Below are positions 33,836 to 42,298 of a stretch of 64,000 nucleotides of DNA, piece after piece. Position 1 is the first letter of the stretch, and every line of letters starts with the position of its first letter. The position numbers and the translations under genes were made by a program. The notes under the pieces were generated by a model. That model did not search any database. It saw nothing but the letters and a program-made list of their open reading frames with translations, and was not told the origin of the DNA. Origin of the DNA: Pseudomonas pisciculturae (GTDB lineage: Bacteria; Pseudomonadota; Gammaproteobacteria; Pseudomonadales; Pseudomonadaceae); NCBI RefSeq assembly GCF_015461805.1, contig NZ_JACVZE010000011.1, positions 1 to 64,000 on the forward strand, written 5' to 3'.

Positions 33836-34967
33836 GGGCAATGGCGACCCCAGTGAAGGTCTGGTTGATGTGCATGCCATTGAACTGTTCTCCGTAGGTG
33901 TTGAAGCCCAGCACCCGTTGGTCGCGCAGGTAGTTGCCGATCTGCTCCAGATCGCCGTTGTCTTCGAGCTCCATGCGCCGCAAAAAACAATCGCAGCCAA
34001 TGGTCAGCAACAGATCGCCAAGGCGCGCTTGCAGGCCGTCGAACAAGGCTTCGAGGTTCGGCAGGATCGGGCCGGGCTTCATCACCGTCAGCACGATGCC
34101 GTTCTCTACCGCGCAGTAGAAGCTCAGGCTCAGGTCTTCGTGCACCTGCTGGATGGCACGCACGTAGTACTGGTCGTGGATGCGCACCGCCAGCGGGTGG
34201 GCGGCGAAGGTGCGATGGTCAAGGTCGGCCACCGCCACGCCGATATGCCGCGCGTATTCTTCGGCGGCGGGTTCGGCGTTGAGTTCATACACTCGACGTG
34301 ACGGGCTGTCGGCGCCGGTGACCACCAGTTTTTCCGTGCGCGGCAGGATGTGGTGGGTGGTGAACACCTCAAAATCCAGCCAGGTATTGACCAGCACCAC
34401 TACCGCCGCGCCGCTGTGGAACACGCCGTTGAAGTACACGTGGGTGTGGGTCAGGAAGTTGTCATCGCCGGCCGAGCCGCCGAAGTGCGGAATATCCCCC
34501 AGGGCTGCGCTGAGGGCGGCGAGTACCATTTCTTCGCGGCTGGACAGGCCGTCGAGCAAGGTCAAGGCGAAGGTGTTGCCCTTGATCGGCGCCAGGGTGT
34601 TGCTGCGACAGCCACCGACCAGCCGCTCGACCATGTCCTGAGCGCCGATCAGGCTGAAATGCTCGACCTCATCGATCAGTTCCGTGGCGATGGAAAAATG
34701 CGCATGGTTAAAGCCCATCGCCGTGATGCAATTGCGCCCGTAGCCTTGGGGCGTGATCTCGCCAGCACTGGTGCAACCCACCACGCGCACGTTGCCAAAG
34801 CACTGTTGCAGCGCTTGGCCGAGGGCCTGGAGGTTGTAGGAGGCGGAGCAGAAAAACAGCACGAAGCCCAGGTACGGATGTAGCAGTTGGCGGGCCAACT
34901 CTTCAGCGGCCTGCCCTGGGTCGGTGGCCTGGGACATGGCGCTGACTACGCCTTCACTGTTGTGCAT
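33822..34967 (-). CDS. nosP: FIST-domain nitric oxide sensor NosP-like
   Basis: A 381-residue protein with an N-terminal FIST domain (RVVGCTSAGEITPQGYGRNCITAMGF, FALTLLDGLSSREE) and a C-terminal FIST_C domain. The fold and its pairing with a NahK-type kinase identify it as a NosP homologue; NosP is a heme protein that binds NO and modulates NahK autophosphorylation, affecting biofilm behaviour. The heme-ligand histidine is not assigned here. It is the first gene of a two-gene unit with overlapping ends, and a TAC-N4-GTA motif lies 57 bp before its start. Confidence 0.82.
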   Translation of the reverse strand: MHNSEGVVSAMSQATDPGQAAEELARQLLHPYLGFVLFFCSASYNLQALGQALQQCFGNVRVVGCTSAGEITPQGYGRNCITAMGFNHAHFSIATELIDEVEHFSLIGAQDMVERLVGGCRSNTLAPIKGNTFALTLLDGLSSREEMVLAALSAALGDIPHFGGSAGDDNFLTHTHVYFNGVFHSGAAVVVLVNTWLDFEVFTTHHILPRTEKLVVTGADSPSRRVYELNAEPAAEEYARHIGVAVADLDHRTFAAHPLAVRIHDQYYVRAIQQVHEDLSLSFYCAVENGIVLTVMKPGPILPNLEALFDGLQARLGDLLLTIGCDCFLRRMELEDNGDLEQIGNYLRDQRVLGFNTYGEQFNGMHINQTFTGVAIARGRR

Positions 34968-35023
34968 CGTTGGTTTCCCCCTCTGAAGTTTGAGTGTACG
35001 AAGGCTGGGGGGTTGGACCTATG

Positions 35024-35037
35024 CTACTTGGGTACTG
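35024..35037. promoter_or_regulatory. Repeated promoter motif, copy C
   Basis: CTACTTGGGTACTG, with the TAC-N4-GTA core of copies A and B. Relative to the nosP gene it is in the reverse orientation and 57 bp from the ATG. It suggests that nosP-nahK belongs to the same regulon. Confidence 0.45.
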
Positions 35038-35100
35038 GGTGGGGGGATGCGATGGGATGAATATCTCAAGACTACTCTCTCAAAAGCAGTGGAGATCAAA

Positions 35101-35190
35101 TGTGGGAGGGGGCTTGCTCCCGATGGCAGTGTGTCAGTCACTGCATTAGTTGACTGATGTTCCGCTATCGGGAGCAAGCCCCCTCCCACA
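35101..35190. repeat. REP doublet
   Basis: TGTGGGAGGGGGCTTGCTCC and complement, between the nosP promoter region and the porin stop. Confidence 0.9.
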
Positions 35191-35211
35191 TTTTGATTGC
35201 ATTTCAGATGA

Positions 35212-36387
35212 CTACCAAGTCAAGACAGCACCTACTGCAAAGGTGTCCGTGTCTTCATTCTGCGCACTGGTGTCATGCCCCTTGATCTGAAACTGGTTGT
35301 ACTCCGCCACCAGCTTCAGGTTGGCATTCACATCATGGAACAACGCAATGCCACGGGTTTCATAATCCGCCCCGCTGCCCACCACGCCGTTGCCGTCATC
35401 CTTGGTCTTGCCATAGGACAGCGCCAAACGGTTCTTGCCCAGCTTGTACGAGCCCTGCACCAGGTAGCCGTTGCTGTCGACATTGCGCAGAGTGGCTTCG
35501 CCAGCGTTGTTGGTGAAAAACGGGTTGATGCCTTTGGCCTGGAAGCCCGAGCCGGTCAGCGACAAGCCGCCCATTTTTGCCTGCACGCCGTAGCCCAGGC
35601 CCTTCGACGTAACGCTGGCCACGGTGGAGTCGGTGTTGTCGGAGGTCTGGTAGCTGCCGTTGAGCCAGCTGTAGATCTTCGCCCCGCCCACGTCGAACTG
35701 GTAGGTGATCTCGCTCTCGGTGCGTGGGTTCTTCTGGTAGGCCTTACCCAACGCACTGCTGTCGTTGGTGTCGACCGGGTCCATGATGCCGACGGCCACG
35801 CGCAGGCCGTCCATCAACGGGGTGCGGTAGGTGATCTGCGAGGTGGGGAATGGGTACGGGTAGCCGCTGCCGATATTGCCGAACGACACGCCGCCGCCGT
35901 CCACCAGGCCCAGGCTGTCGCTGACCTGGCCGTAGCCTGCGAGCAGTTCGTCCAAGAGGATGTTGGAGCGGGCAAACAGGCCGAAGTCCTTGCCGATCAG
36001 CACTTCGCCCCATTCGGGGTTGGCCACGGTGCCGTAGAACTGGCGCACGTCGATGGCAGTGTCGGTGCCGTTGGTTTCGCTGTCGTTGATGGTCACCCAG
36101 AACGACGCACGGGCGCCGAGCTTGAGATCGTCAACCTGCTTGCCCATGTTGAAGCCCAGGTAGTTGGGCAAAAAGCCCATTTTCACGCGGGACTGGCGAC
36201 GGTCGTATTGGTCACCGGCGCGGTCGACGTCGCTGTTGACGTAGAAGGCGTTGATGTAGCCATCGGTGGAGAAGGTGGTTTCGTCCTTGTCGTACAGCAT
36301 GATTTCGGCGCTGGCGAACGGGCTCAGGCCCAGGCCGACGATAAAAGCTGGCAACAGACGCAGGGGGACATTCTTATTGTTATGCAT
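35212..36387 (-). CDS. Outer-membrane porin (Gram-negative porin family 4)
   Basis: A 391-residue outer-membrane protein. The signal peptide (MHNNKNVPLRLLPAFIVGLGLSPFASA) precedes a beta-barrel with alternating aromatic strands: TDGYINAFYVNSDVDRAG, RQSRVKMGFLPNYLGFNM, GEVLIGKDFGLFARSNIL. The last residue is aromatic (AVGAVLTW), the normal signal for barrel assembly. A general diffusion or small-alcohol/acid channel is likely. It may serve substrate entry for the adjacent quinoprotein cluster, which is inferred only from position. Confidence 0.85.
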   Translation of the reverse strand: MHNNKNVPLRLLPAFIVGLGLSPFASAEIMLYDKDETTFSTDGYINAFYVNSDVDRAGDQYDRRQSRVKMGFLPNYLGFNMGKQVDDLKLGARASFWVTINDSETNGTDTAIDVRQFYGTVANPEWGEVLIGKDFGLFARSNILLDELLAGYGQVSDSLGLVDGGGVSFGNIGSGYPYPFPTSQITYRTPLMDGLRVAVGIMDPVDTNDSSALGKAYQKNPRTESEITYQFDVGGAKIYSWLNGSYQTSDNTDSTVASVTSKGLGYGVQAKMGGLSLTGSGFQAKGINPFFTNNAGEATLRNVDSNGYLVQGSYKLGKNRLALSYGKTKDDGNGVVGSGADYETRGIALFHDVNANLKLVAEYNQFQIKGHDTSAQNEDTDTFAVGAVLTW

Positions 36388-36532
36388 GGCGCGCTCCGCA
36401 ACGGGGACTTGATGTCGGAGGCGATTATCGAAAGCCCGAAGGCCACGGCCTACGCTGCCTTGGCCGTGGTTTCGGAATGCTTTGGGCGGGCCGTGGGTGC
36501 CCGGCAAGTTCGGCGTAAGCCGGGCCCGGCAC

Positions 36533-37345
36533 TTAGTGCGTAAGACCGGCCTTGGCCAACATGCCCACAGCCACCAGTACACACAGGCTGGCAAACCCCA
36601 CTTGCAAGGTGCGCGCCGGGATCACCGAACACAGGCGCCGACCGACGAGCATGCCGACGATGCTCGCACCGATAAACACCCAGCCCACCGGTTCGATGCG
36701 CACCCCGGCATGGAACGCGCCGGCCACGCCGATCAGGGAAATCAGGCTGATCACCATCAGGGAAGTGGCGACGATGCCGCGCATCTGCACATCAGTGAGT
36801 TGCTTGAACGCCGGCACGATCAGGAAGCCGCCGCCCACGCCCAGCAGGCCGGACACGGCGCCGGTCACCGCGCCCAACGCCGCCAAGGTGGCGCTGCACT
36901 TGGCGGTCCAGGCCAGGCGGCCGGTCTGTTGGTCGAGCATGCAATTCTTCTGGCCCCAGGACGCGGTGCCGTGGTCACTCGGCCCCGGCTCGGTTTTTTC
37001 GCGCTGCAACATGCGCCAGGCCACCAGCACCATCAGCGCACTGAACAGGCCCATCAGCACGGCTTCCGGCAATTGGTGGGCGAAGAACACCCCGACTGGC
37101 GAAAACAGCGCGCCCAACAAGGCGATCAATAGCGCGGCGCGATAACGCACCAAGCCGTGGCGCAAACCGTCGATGGCCCCTACCGCCGCTGCCGCGCCTA
37201 CTGCGAGCAGCGACACCGGTGCGGCCTGGGTCATGCTCAGCCCTAACCCCAACACCAACGCCGGCACCCCGAGGATGCCACCGCCCGCACCCGTCAGGCC
37301 CATCACCAGGCCCATCAACAACCCCAAACAACTTGCCAGCAACAT
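36533..37345 (-). CDS. TauE/SafE-family sulfite exporter-like permease
   Basis: A 270-residue membrane protein with seven to eight helices in two halves, each opening with the TSUP pattern: GLVMGLTGAGGGILGVPAL and GAVSGLLGVGGGFLIVPAF. The family exports sulfite or organosulfonates. It is divergent from a persulfide dioxygenase-like gene, whose reaction yields sulfite, so sulfite export is a good guess. Confidence 0.83.
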   Translation of the reverse strand: MLLASCLGLLMGLVMGLTGAGGGILGVPALVLGLGLSMTQAAPVSLLAVGAAAAVGAIDGLRHGLVRYRAALLIALLGALFSPVGVFFAHQLPEAVLMGLFSALMVLVAWRMLQREKTEPGPSDHGTASWGQKNCMLDQQTGRLAWTAKCSATLAALGAVTGAVSGLLGVGGGFLIVPAFKQLTDVQMRGIVATSLMVISLISLIGVAGAFHAGVRIEPVGWVFIGASIVGMLVGRRLCSVIPARTLQVGFASLCVLVAVGMLAKAGLTH

Positions 37346-37477
37346 TCAATTCACCTTAGGCAGGAAGCTGCCGTGTGGCGTCACATCCCGCAGTAGCGAT
37401 CCTTTGCCCAGGACCGTTTGTTTCACTTAAGCTGGCAAGCCTATGTGCAAATCACGTCGATACCAAGGACCACCGTC

Positions 37478-38341
37478 ATGCCAGCTCTGATCCAAGCCTT
37501 TTTGGACGAAGCGTCGTCGACCTACACCTACGTCCTGCATGAGGCCGATAACGGCCCCTGCGCCATCGTCGATTCGGTGCTCAACTACGACCCCGCCTCC
37601 GGGCGCACCGACACGCGCCAGGCCGATAAGGTGATCGCCTATGTGCGCGAACATCGCCTGCAGGTCGAGTGGCTGCTGGAGACCCATGCCCACGCCGACC
37701 ACTTGTCTGCCGCGCCCTACCTGCGCCGCACCTTGGGCGGCAAGATTGCAATTGGCCAGTCCATCAGTACCGTGCAGGACGTGTTCAAAAACCTGTTCAA
37801 CCTGGAGCCCGAATTTCGCGTGGACGGCTCGCAGTTCGATCACCTGTTTGCGCCGGATGAAGTGTTTCATATCGGCAACATCAAGGCCCAGGCCCTGCAC
37901 GTGCCGGGGCATACGCCGGCAGACATGGCCTACTTGATCGACGACCGGTTGATCCTGGTAGGCGACACGCTGTTTATGCCGGACGTGGGCACTGCGCGTT
38001 GTGACTTCCCGGGTGGCGATGCGCGGCAGTTGTTTGCGTCGATGCGCAAGTTGCTGGCTTATCCGCCTCAGACGCGACTGTACGTATGCCATGACTACCC
38101 ACCCGAGGGGCGGGAGGCAAAATGCCTGACGACGGTAGCGGAGCAGCGAGCGGGCAATATTCATGTGCATGACGGCGTGGATGAGGCGCAGTTTGTCGAA
38201 ATGCGCACCCGCCGTGATGCAGGGTTGGGAATGCCCACGCTGCTGCTGCCGGCGATCCAGGTGAATGTGCGTGCGGGAAATATGCCGCCAGCGGAAGACA
38301 ATGGGGTGGTGTACCTGAAGATCCCGGTCGATCGCCTTTAA
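37478..38341 (+). CDS. Persulfide dioxygenase-like MBL-fold hydrolase
   Basis: A 287-residue cytoplasmic metallo-beta-lactamase-fold protein. The motif THAHADH (H70, H72, D74, H75) begins the iron site, with VPGHTPADMAY, VGDTLFMPDVGTARCDFPGG and YVCHDYPPEGRE later. These segments are those of ETHE1/Blh-type persulfide dioxygenases, which oxidise glutathione persulfide to sulfite. The adjacent divergent TauE/SafE gene would remove the sulfite. The ATG at 37478 is preferred to an upstream start lacking family sequence. Confidence 0.83.
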   Translation: MPALIQAFLDEASSTYTYVLHEADNGPCAIVDSVLNYDPASGRTDTRQADKVIAYVREHRLQVEWLLETHAHADHLSAAPYLRRTLGGKIAIGQSISTVQDVFKNLFNLEPEFRVDGSQFDHLFAPDEVFHIGNIKAQALHVPGHTPADMAYLIDDRLILVGDTLFMPDVGTARCDFPGGDARQLFASMRKLLAYPPQTRLYVCHDYPPEGREAKCLTTVAEQRAGNIHVHDGVDEAQFVEMRTRRDAGLGMPTLLLPAIQVNVRAGNMPPAEDNGVVYLKIPVDRL

Positions 38342-38442
38342 GGGGGGGTTAACCGTTATTGAAATATCAACCTTCGCACAATGACTATGTAAGTAACGCC
38401 CGCGACGGATAGCCACTGACAAAATCCAGGGACAACCATCCT

Positions 38443-39318
38443 ATGGAGAACTTGCTGAACATGGACATCCGGCGCAACCACCGCGATCTTTCAACCGAAC
38501 AAAAAGCCACCTTGGTCAAAGCCATTTGGGCGCTCAAAAATCACCTGCCGAGCATCCTCAAGCTCGGCGAGCAAAAACGCTACGATGACTTTGTGCAAAT
38601 CCACCGCAACTCCATGGGCGGGGCAAATCCGCTGGTGCCCAACCCACATGGAAACCCGCTGTTTTATCCGTGGCACCGCATCCTTATCCGTCAGTTTGAA
38701 CTGGCGCTGAAGGAAGCCGCCCAAAACCCGGATATCACCCTGCCCTACTGGGATTGGCAGCTAACAGGGCGCAGCAACCCCTTCACCCCCAACTTCATGG
38801 GTGGCAACGGCGACAGCATGCAAAATCAACGCGTCACCACCGGACCTTTTGCGTATTCGAGCCAGATGTTTCCCATCCGTGTCTGGGACTCTGCCAAAGG
38901 CGATGAGGGGCTGCGACGCAACCTGGGGGAGGAGCGGGATCGTGCACTCCCCCGCCCCGAGGACGTCATTTCTGCCTTGGCCAGAACCCCCTATTGGGGA
39001 GAGGAAGGATGGGAGAACGTCAGCGAGGACACGCTGCACAACAGAGTCCACAGTTGGATCGGCGGCAACATGGGCGAGGCGTCGTCTTCCAACGACCCAA
39101 TCTTTTTCCTGCACCACTGCTATCTGGACTACTTGTGGGAGCAATGGCGTAAGCAACATCCACTCACTGAACCGTTCCAACCCAGAGCCGACGCTCCAAA
39201 CGGCGTGCTGGGCTCCAGGCTGGTTTTCAACCCACCCGACGAACCAGCACCCTGGCCACAAACCTGGGCTGTAGAGCAAACGCTGAGCACTGAAGCGCTC
39301 GGTTACAGATACGAATGA
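38443..39318 (+). CDS. Tyrosinase-family type 3 copper protein
   Basis: A 291-residue protein close in layout to Streptomyces tyrosinase MelC2, including MDIRRNHRDLSTEQK at the start and LPYWDWQL. Candidate CuA ligands are H54, H69 and H78 (IHRNSMG, PHG, PWHR); CuB ligands are H199, H203 and H225 (HNRVHSWIGG, NDPIFFLHHCYLDYLWEQW). It should oxidise phenols to quinones. No signal peptide and no MelC1-like caddie gene are visible. It is convergent with bkdR with a single base between the stops. ATG 38461 is an alternative start. Confidence 0.85.
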   Translation: MENLLNMDIRRNHRDLSTEQKATLVKAIWALKNHLPSILKLGEQKRYDDFVQIHRNSMGGANPLVPNPHGNPLFYPWHRILIRQFELALKEAAQNPDITLPYWDWQLTGRSNPFTPNFMGGNGDSMQNQRVTTGPFAYSSQMFPIRVWDSAKGDEGLRRNLGEERDRALPRPEDVISALARTPYWGEEGWENVSEDTLHNRVHSWIGGNMGEASSSNDPIFFLHHCYLDYLWEQWRKQHPLTEPFQPRADAPNGVLGSRLVFNPPDEPAPWPQTWAVEQTLSTEALGYRYE

Positions 39319-39319
39319 C

Positions 39320-39808
39320 TCAGTTGCCCAAACTGATGCCATTGGCCGGCAGGGGTAACGCCGTCTTGTAACGCACCTGCTTCAAGGCAAAGCTTGAGCG
39401 GATGTTGGCCACACCGGGCACTTTGGTCAAAAAATCCATCATGAAGCGCTCCAACGACTGGATCGTCGGCACCAGCACCCGGATCAAATAGTCCGGGTCG
39501 CCGGCCATCAGGTAGCACTCCATCACCTCCGGTCGGTCGGAGATCGCGCCTTCGAACTGCTGCAACGCCAGCTCATTCTGTTTTTCCAGGCTCACGTGGA
39601 TAAACACGTTCACGTGCAGCCCCAGTAAATCGGCGTCCAGCAGGGTGACTTGCTCGCGGATCAGGCCTAACTCTTCCATCGCCTTCACCCGGTTGAAACA
39701 TGGCGTGGGCGACAGGTTGACCGAGCGGGCCAGGTCGGCGTTGGTGATGCGCGCGTTCTCTTGCAGGGCGTTGAGAATGCCGATATCGGTACGGTCCAGT
39801 TTGCGCAT
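39320..39808 (-). CDS. bkdR: Lrp/AsnC-type activator of the bkd operon
   Basis: A 162-residue regulator: AsnC-type helix-turn-helix (ILNALQENARITNADLARSVNLSPTPCFNRVKAME) and a C-terminal ligand-sensing domain (VMECYLMAGDPDYLIRVLV). It matches BkdR of P. putida, which activates the branched-chain keto acid dehydrogenase operon in response to branched-chain amino acids. It is divergent from bkdA1 across 194 AT-rich bases where its sites should lie. Confidence 0.92.
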   Translation of the reverse strand: MRKLDRTDIGILNALQENARITNADLARSVNLSPTPCFNRVKAMEELGLIREQVTLLDADLLGLHVNVFIHVSLEKQNELALQQFEGAISDRPEVMECYLMAGDPDYLIRVLVPTIQSLERFMMDFLTKVPGVANIRSSFALKQVRYKTALPLPANGISLGN

Positions 39809-39821
39809 GAGACAAAATCAC

Positions 39822-39842
39822 CTGCATATTATGTTTATGCAG
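39822..39842. promoter_or_regulatory. Inverted repeat next to the bkdR start
   Basis: CTGCATA and TATGCAG arms separated by 7 bases, 14 bp upstream of the bkdR ATG in AT-rich DNA. Likely an operator for BkdR, consistent with autoregulation of Lrp-type proteins; this is inferred. Confidence 0.45.
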
Positions 39843-40002
39843 ATTTTTTATCCGCAAATGATCTTAAGCGCAACGAAACAGAGATAAATATTCTTCTACG
39901 CCCCGCCTATGATTGTTGTAGGACAAGATTTCCCCTACCCGGGGACTGACTGTCAGCTAGCGCGCCCACTACAAGAAATTCACAAGATAGAGCGTAGAAG
40001 CC

Positions 40003-41238
40003 ATGACCCAGCAGTATGAACCACTGCGCCTGCACGTCCCTGAACCCTCGGGCCGCCCAGGCTGCAAGACCGACTTCACTTACCTGCGCCTGACCGACGC
40101 CGGCACAGTGCGCAAACCTGCCATTGACGTAGAACCCGCCGACACCGCCGACCTGGCCAAGGGCCTGATCCGGGTGCTCGACGACCAGGGCCAGGCCCTG
40201 GGGCCGTGGGCCGAAGGCGTCCCCGCCGAGATCAAGCGCAAAGGCATGCGCGCGATGCTCAAGACGCGCATCTTTGACAACCGCATGGTGGTCGCCCAGC
40301 GTCAGAAAAAAATGTCGTTCTACATGCAAAGCCTTGGCGAAGAAGCCATCGGCAGCGCCCAGGCCCTGGCCTTGAACATCGACGACATGTGCTTCCCCAC
40401 CTACCGCCAGCAAAGCATCCTGATGGCGCGCGAAGTGCCCTTGGTGGATTTGATCTGCCAACTGCTGTCCAACGAGCGCGACCCGCTCAAGGGCCGTCAG
40501 TTGCCGATCATGTATTCGGTAAAAGACGCAGGCTTTTTCACCATTTCCGGCAACCTCGCCACTCAATTCGTACAAGGCGTGGGCTGGGGCATGGCCTCGG
40601 CGATCAAGGGCGATACCAAGATCGCCTCCGCCTGGATCGGTGACGGCGCTACCGCTGAGTCCGACTTTCACACCGCCCTCACCTTTGCCCACGTCTACCG
40701 CGCGCCGGTGATCCTCAACGTGGTCAACAACCAATGGGCCATCTCCACCTTCCAGGCGATTGCCGGCGGTGAAGCCACGACCTTCGCCGGACGCGGCGTC
40801 GGTTGCGGCATCGCCTCCCTGCGTGTGGACGGCAACGACTTCATCGCGGTGTACGCCGCCTCTGCCTGGGCTGCCGAGCGCGCGCGCCGCAACCTGGGGC
40901 CGACGCTGATCGAGTGGGTCACTTACCGTGCCGGCCCGCACTCTACGTCCGATGATCCTTCCAAGTACCGCCCCGCCGACGACTGGAGCCACTTCCCCTT
41001 GGGCGACCCGATTGCCCGCCTCAAGCAGCACCTGATCCAGATTGGCCAGTGGTCCGAAGAGGAGCACGCGGCGGTCAGCGCTGAGCTTGAAGCCGAAGTG
41101 ATCGGCGCACAGAAAGAAGCCGAACAGTACGGCACCCTCGCCGGCGGCCAGATTCCAAGCGCCGCGACCATGTTCGAAGATGTCTATAAAGAGATGCCGG
41201 AGCACTTGAAGCGCCAGCGTCAAGAGTTGGGGATCTGA
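40003..41238 (+). CDS. bkdA1: Branched-chain keto acid dehydrogenase E1 alpha
   Basis: A 411-residue thiamine diphosphate-dependent E1 alpha subunit. It has the ThDP/Mg motif starting GDGATAESDFHTALTFAHVYRAPVILNVVNNQW and the phosphorylation-loop region YRAGPHSTSDDPSKYR. Decarboxylates the 2-keto acids of Val, Leu and Ile and transfers the acyl group to BkdB. First gene of bkdA1-A2-B-lpdV, with 1-bp spacing to bkdA2. Confidence 0.94.
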   Translation: MTQQYEPLRLHVPEPSGRPGCKTDFTYLRLTDAGTVRKPAIDVEPADTADLAKGLIRVLDDQGQALGPWAEGVPAEIKRKGMRAMLKTRIFDNRMVVAQRQKKMSFYMQSLGEEAIGSAQALALNIDDMCFPTYRQQSILMAREVPLVDLICQLLSNERDPLKGRQLPIMYSVKDAGFFTISGNLATQFVQGVGWGMASAIKGDTKIASAWIGDGATAESDFHTALTFAHVYRAPVILNVVNNQWAISTFQAIAGGEATTFAGRGVGCGIASLRVDGNDFIAVYAASAWAAERARRNLGPTLIEWVTYRAGPHSTSDDPSKYRPADDWSHFPLGDPIARLKQHLIQIGQWSEEEHAAVSAELEAEVIGAQKEAEQYGTLAGGQIPSAATMFEDVYKEMPEHLKRQRQELGI

Positions 41239-41239
41239 C

Positions 41240-42298
41240 ATGAACGATCACAACAACAGCATTGAAGTGGAAACCGCCATGACCACCACGACCATGACCA
41301 TGATCCAGGCCCTGCGCTCGGCCATGGATGTGATGCTCGAACGCGACGACAACGTGGTGGTATTCGGCCAGGACGTCGGCTACTTCGGCGGCGTGTTCCG
41401 CTGCACCGAAGGCCTGCAAACCAAGTACGGCAGTTCGCGGGTGTTTGACGCGCCGATTTCCGAAAGTGGCATTGTCGGCGTGGCCGTAGGCATGGGCGCC
41501 TACGGCTTGCGCCCGGTGGCCGAAATCCAGTTCGCCGACTACGTCTACCCTGCCACTGACCAGATCATCTCTGAAGCTGCACGCTTGCGGTATCGTTCGG
41601 CCGGCCAGTTCACGGCGCCACTGACCATGCGCATGCCCTGCGGTGGCGGCATCTACGGCGGCCAGACCCACAGCCAGAGTATCGAAGCGGTGTTCACCCA
41701 GGTCTGCGGCCTGCGCACGGTGATGCCGTCAAACCCCTATGACGCCAAGGGACTGCTGATCGCCTCCATCGAAAACGATGACCCGGTGATCTTCCTTGAG
41801 CCCAAGCGCCTGTACAACGGCCCGTTCGACGGCCATCACGACCGCCCGGTGACCCCGTGGTCGAAACACCCCCAAGCACAAGTGCCGGATGGTTACTACA
41901 CCGTGCCGCTGGACGTGGCCGCCATCGTGCGCCCAGGTTCTGCCGTCACCGTGCTGACCTACGGCACCACCGTGTATGTGTCCCAAGTGGCCGCCGAAGA
42001 AACCGGCATCGACGCCGAAGTCATCGACCTGCGCAGCCTGTGGCCACTGGACCTGGAAACCATCGTCAAATCCGTGAAAAAGACCGGCCGTTGCGTGGTG
42101 GTGCATGAAGCCACCCGCACCTGCGGCTTTGGTGCCGAGTTGGTGTCGCTGGTGCAGGAGCATTGCTTCCATCACCTGGAAGCGCCGATCGAACGCGTGA
42201 CCGGTTGGGACACCCCCTACCCCCACGCGCAAGAGTGGGCGTATTTCCCAGGGCCGTCCCGTGTGGGCGCAGCGTTGAAACGGGTTATGGAGGTCTGA
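41240..42298 (+). CDS. bkdA2: Branched-chain keto acid dehydrogenase E1 beta
   Basis: A 352-residue E1 beta subunit, closely similar to BkdA2 of P. putida: DDNVVVFGQDVGYFGGVFR, FDAPISESGIVGVAVGMGAYGLRPV, the RMPCGGGIYGGQTHSQS loop and HEATRTCGFGAELVSLVQE. It pairs with BkdA1 to form the alpha2beta2 ThDP enzyme. It begins 1 bp after bkdA1 and its stop abuts the bkdB start. Confidence 0.94.
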   Translation: MNDHNNSIEVETAMTTTTMTMIQALRSAMDVMLERDDNVVVFGQDVGYFGGVFRCTEGLQTKYGSSRVFDAPISESGIVGVAVGMGAYGLRPVAEIQFADYVYPATDQIISEAARLRYRSAGQFTAPLTMRMPCGGGIYGGQTHSQSIEAVFTQVCGLRTVMPSNPYDAKGLLIASIENDDPVIFLEPKRLYNGPFDGHHDRPVTPWSKHPQAQVPDGYYTVPLDVAAIVRPGSAVTVLTYGTTVYVSQVAAEETGIDAEVIDLRSLWPLDLETIVKSVKKTGRCVVVHEATRTCGFGAELVSLVQEHCFHHLEAPIERVTGWDTPYPHAQEWAYFPGPSRVGAALKRVMEV

